Part shown: in pieces, positions 63,686-64,000 of the stretch | Numbering within the stretch: the first letter of the stretch is position 1 | Layout of the letters: each line of letters opens with the position of its first letter | Assembly: GCF_963675165.1 (NCBI RefSeq) | Contig: NC_087379.1 | Coordinates: 8,090,339-8,154,338 of the forward strand | Length of the DNA stretch: 64,000 bases | Direction: 5' to 3' | Origin: Halichondria panicea | Lineage: Eukaryota; Porifera; Demospongiae; Suberitida; Halichondriidae | Notes under the pieces: generated by a model | Told to the model about the DNA's origin: nothing | Databases searched by the model: none | The model's input: the letters and a program-made list of their open reading frames with translations, nothing else | Program-made: the position numbers and the translations under genes

Positions 63686-64000
63686 ATGTGTGCGTGTGTG
63701 TGTGTGGGGGGGGGGGGGGGGGTAACAGTTAGTTGTAGCAAACTATGTACAGTCTGGATGAGGGCTACAAACGAAAAAAGTTTTCTATCTAGACTGACTT
63801 GAATATCTTCGATGCATTTAAGAGTCCACATGCAGTGACAATAATGCTTTCACTACTTGTGTATTGTACTGCACTGCACTGTACTGCACTGCACTGTACT
63901 GCACTGTACTGTACTCTACCTTATCTTGCTTTTCTTTCTGTGTGTTGGTCTTCGAAGGACTGTACAGATCGTCTCTACTGGGCACCTTGGGCAGCCCTGA
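58477..64000 (-). CDS. Ephexin-family Rho guanine nucleotide exchange factor (5' end outside window)
   Basis: DH-PH-SH3 exchange factor. Exons in transcript order: 64000-63920 (partial, KVPSRDDLYSPSK), 63635-63390, 63113-62952, 62719-62624, 61846-61770, 61593-61389, 60667-60415, 59852-59613, 59265-59186, 58868-58764 and 58640-58477 (TAA). SSGVLKLLSDEERKLQEA leads into the DH domain (VITSEATYLRSLDVLINHF, SFLLLPMQRITRLPLLVL). A PH domain follows (TSLYVFVFTDYVIITKKK, TRWMESM). The C-terminal SH3 domain reads DCPQVQAIFDYRGTQPDELD, then WYEGEKLRDLRKGWFPSNF, then HTRARNLRE. This order and the RNLRE tail match ephexins (NGEF, ARHGEF16/19/26). In vertebrates, ephexins can act downstream of Eph receptors. 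It lies tail to tail with the ARHGEF10-like gene, the stops being 375 bases apart. Confidence 0.93.
59421..59597. repeat. Minisatellite (33-base unit)
   Basis: Five to six copies of AACAAGCAGGTTTAACAAGA plus GGGGCTTAAACTC variants, in an intron of the ephexin-like gene just downstream of the exon at 59613. The open frame across it is a repeat artefact. Confidence 0.93.
60664..61215. repeat. Minisatellite (about 40-base unit)
   Basis: About 13 copies of GGACCAACTCAACTACAGGG plus GAGGGGGGTAGTCAGTATAT variants, some truncated, in an intron of the ephexin-like gene. Its first unit abuts the acceptor at 60667. Confidence 0.95.
61925..62600. repeat. Dispersed repeat family D, two tandem units in an ephexin-like intron
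   Basis: Two units of about 330 bases with TTTCAGCAGCCATAACTTT, TTTCATCGGGGCCATAAT, GGACCATGGGCTATTAT, CATTTGAAAGGTCT and AAGTTATGGCAGCT. Same orientation and layout as 34380-35080. Confidence 0.8.
63636..63722. repeat. (GT)n microsatellite with G run
   Basis: GT dinucleotide and a terminal G tract, beginning at the acceptor side of the exon at 63635. Confidence 0.95.

Overview
This is an intron-rich animal nuclear genome segment. It shows GT-AG introns, many of only 50-150 bp, AATAAA-type signals, CA/GT microsatellites, minisatellites and several MITE-like repeat families. There is no bacterial gene organisation. The proteins (ephexin and ARHGEF10-type RhoGEFs, RING-zinc finger-coiled coil-MATH TRAFs, death domains) are metazoan. 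The compact introns and the expanded TRAF/death-domain set suggest an early-branching animal, perhaps a demosponge. The phylum is inference; no rRNA or mitochondrial marker is present.

Layout. 1-966: broken tandem copy of the 3' part of an LPCAT3-like gene (-). 1128-2113: unrecognised minus-strand exons. 3650-8613: intact LPCAT3-like lysophospholipid acyltransferase (-), head to head with FARSB (+, 8811-13237), the beta subunit of cytosolic Phe-tRNA synthetase. 13415-15087: FTSJ1/TRM7 tRNA 2'-O-methyltransferase (+). 15729-18644: TRAF-A (-). 18991-23203: scrambled exon relics of an ARHGEF10-like RhoGEF (+). 24415-28690: three antisense single-exon genes, each bounded by broken copies of ABCF3 exons. 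28974-29135: relic of the last FTSJ1 exon. 29406-39300: intact ABCF3 (+), with a fourth antisense gene in the intron between its exons 5 and 6. 39301-43547: repeat-filled gap. 43548-46070: TRAF-B (-). 47449-58102: complete ARHGEF10-like RhoGEF (+). 58477-64000: ephexin-family RhoGEF (-, 5' end outside the window).

The most striking content is a family of four antisense genes (311-342 aa). Each encodes a death domain, one membrane span and a MATH/TRAF-C-like domain. They lie inside, or inside copies of, one ABCF3 intron, and the intron appears to have been amplified together with its flanking host exons. Charge distribution and N-glycosylation sequons suggest a cytosolic death domain and an outward-facing MATH domain, so these could be receptor-like signalling proteins. 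Two full TRAF adaptor genes with the same type of MATH domain flank the cluster, which makes a local signalling gene cluster plausible. That functional link is inference.

The whole 13-58 kb interval has been shaped by segmental duplication. The FTSJ1 last exon, parts of ABCF3, TRAF and the RhoGEF all occur twice or more. The intact RhoGEF and ABCF3 copies lie to the right and the decayed copies to the left. Exon coordinates were read by eye from splice consensus and protein similarity; boundaries may be off by a few bases.
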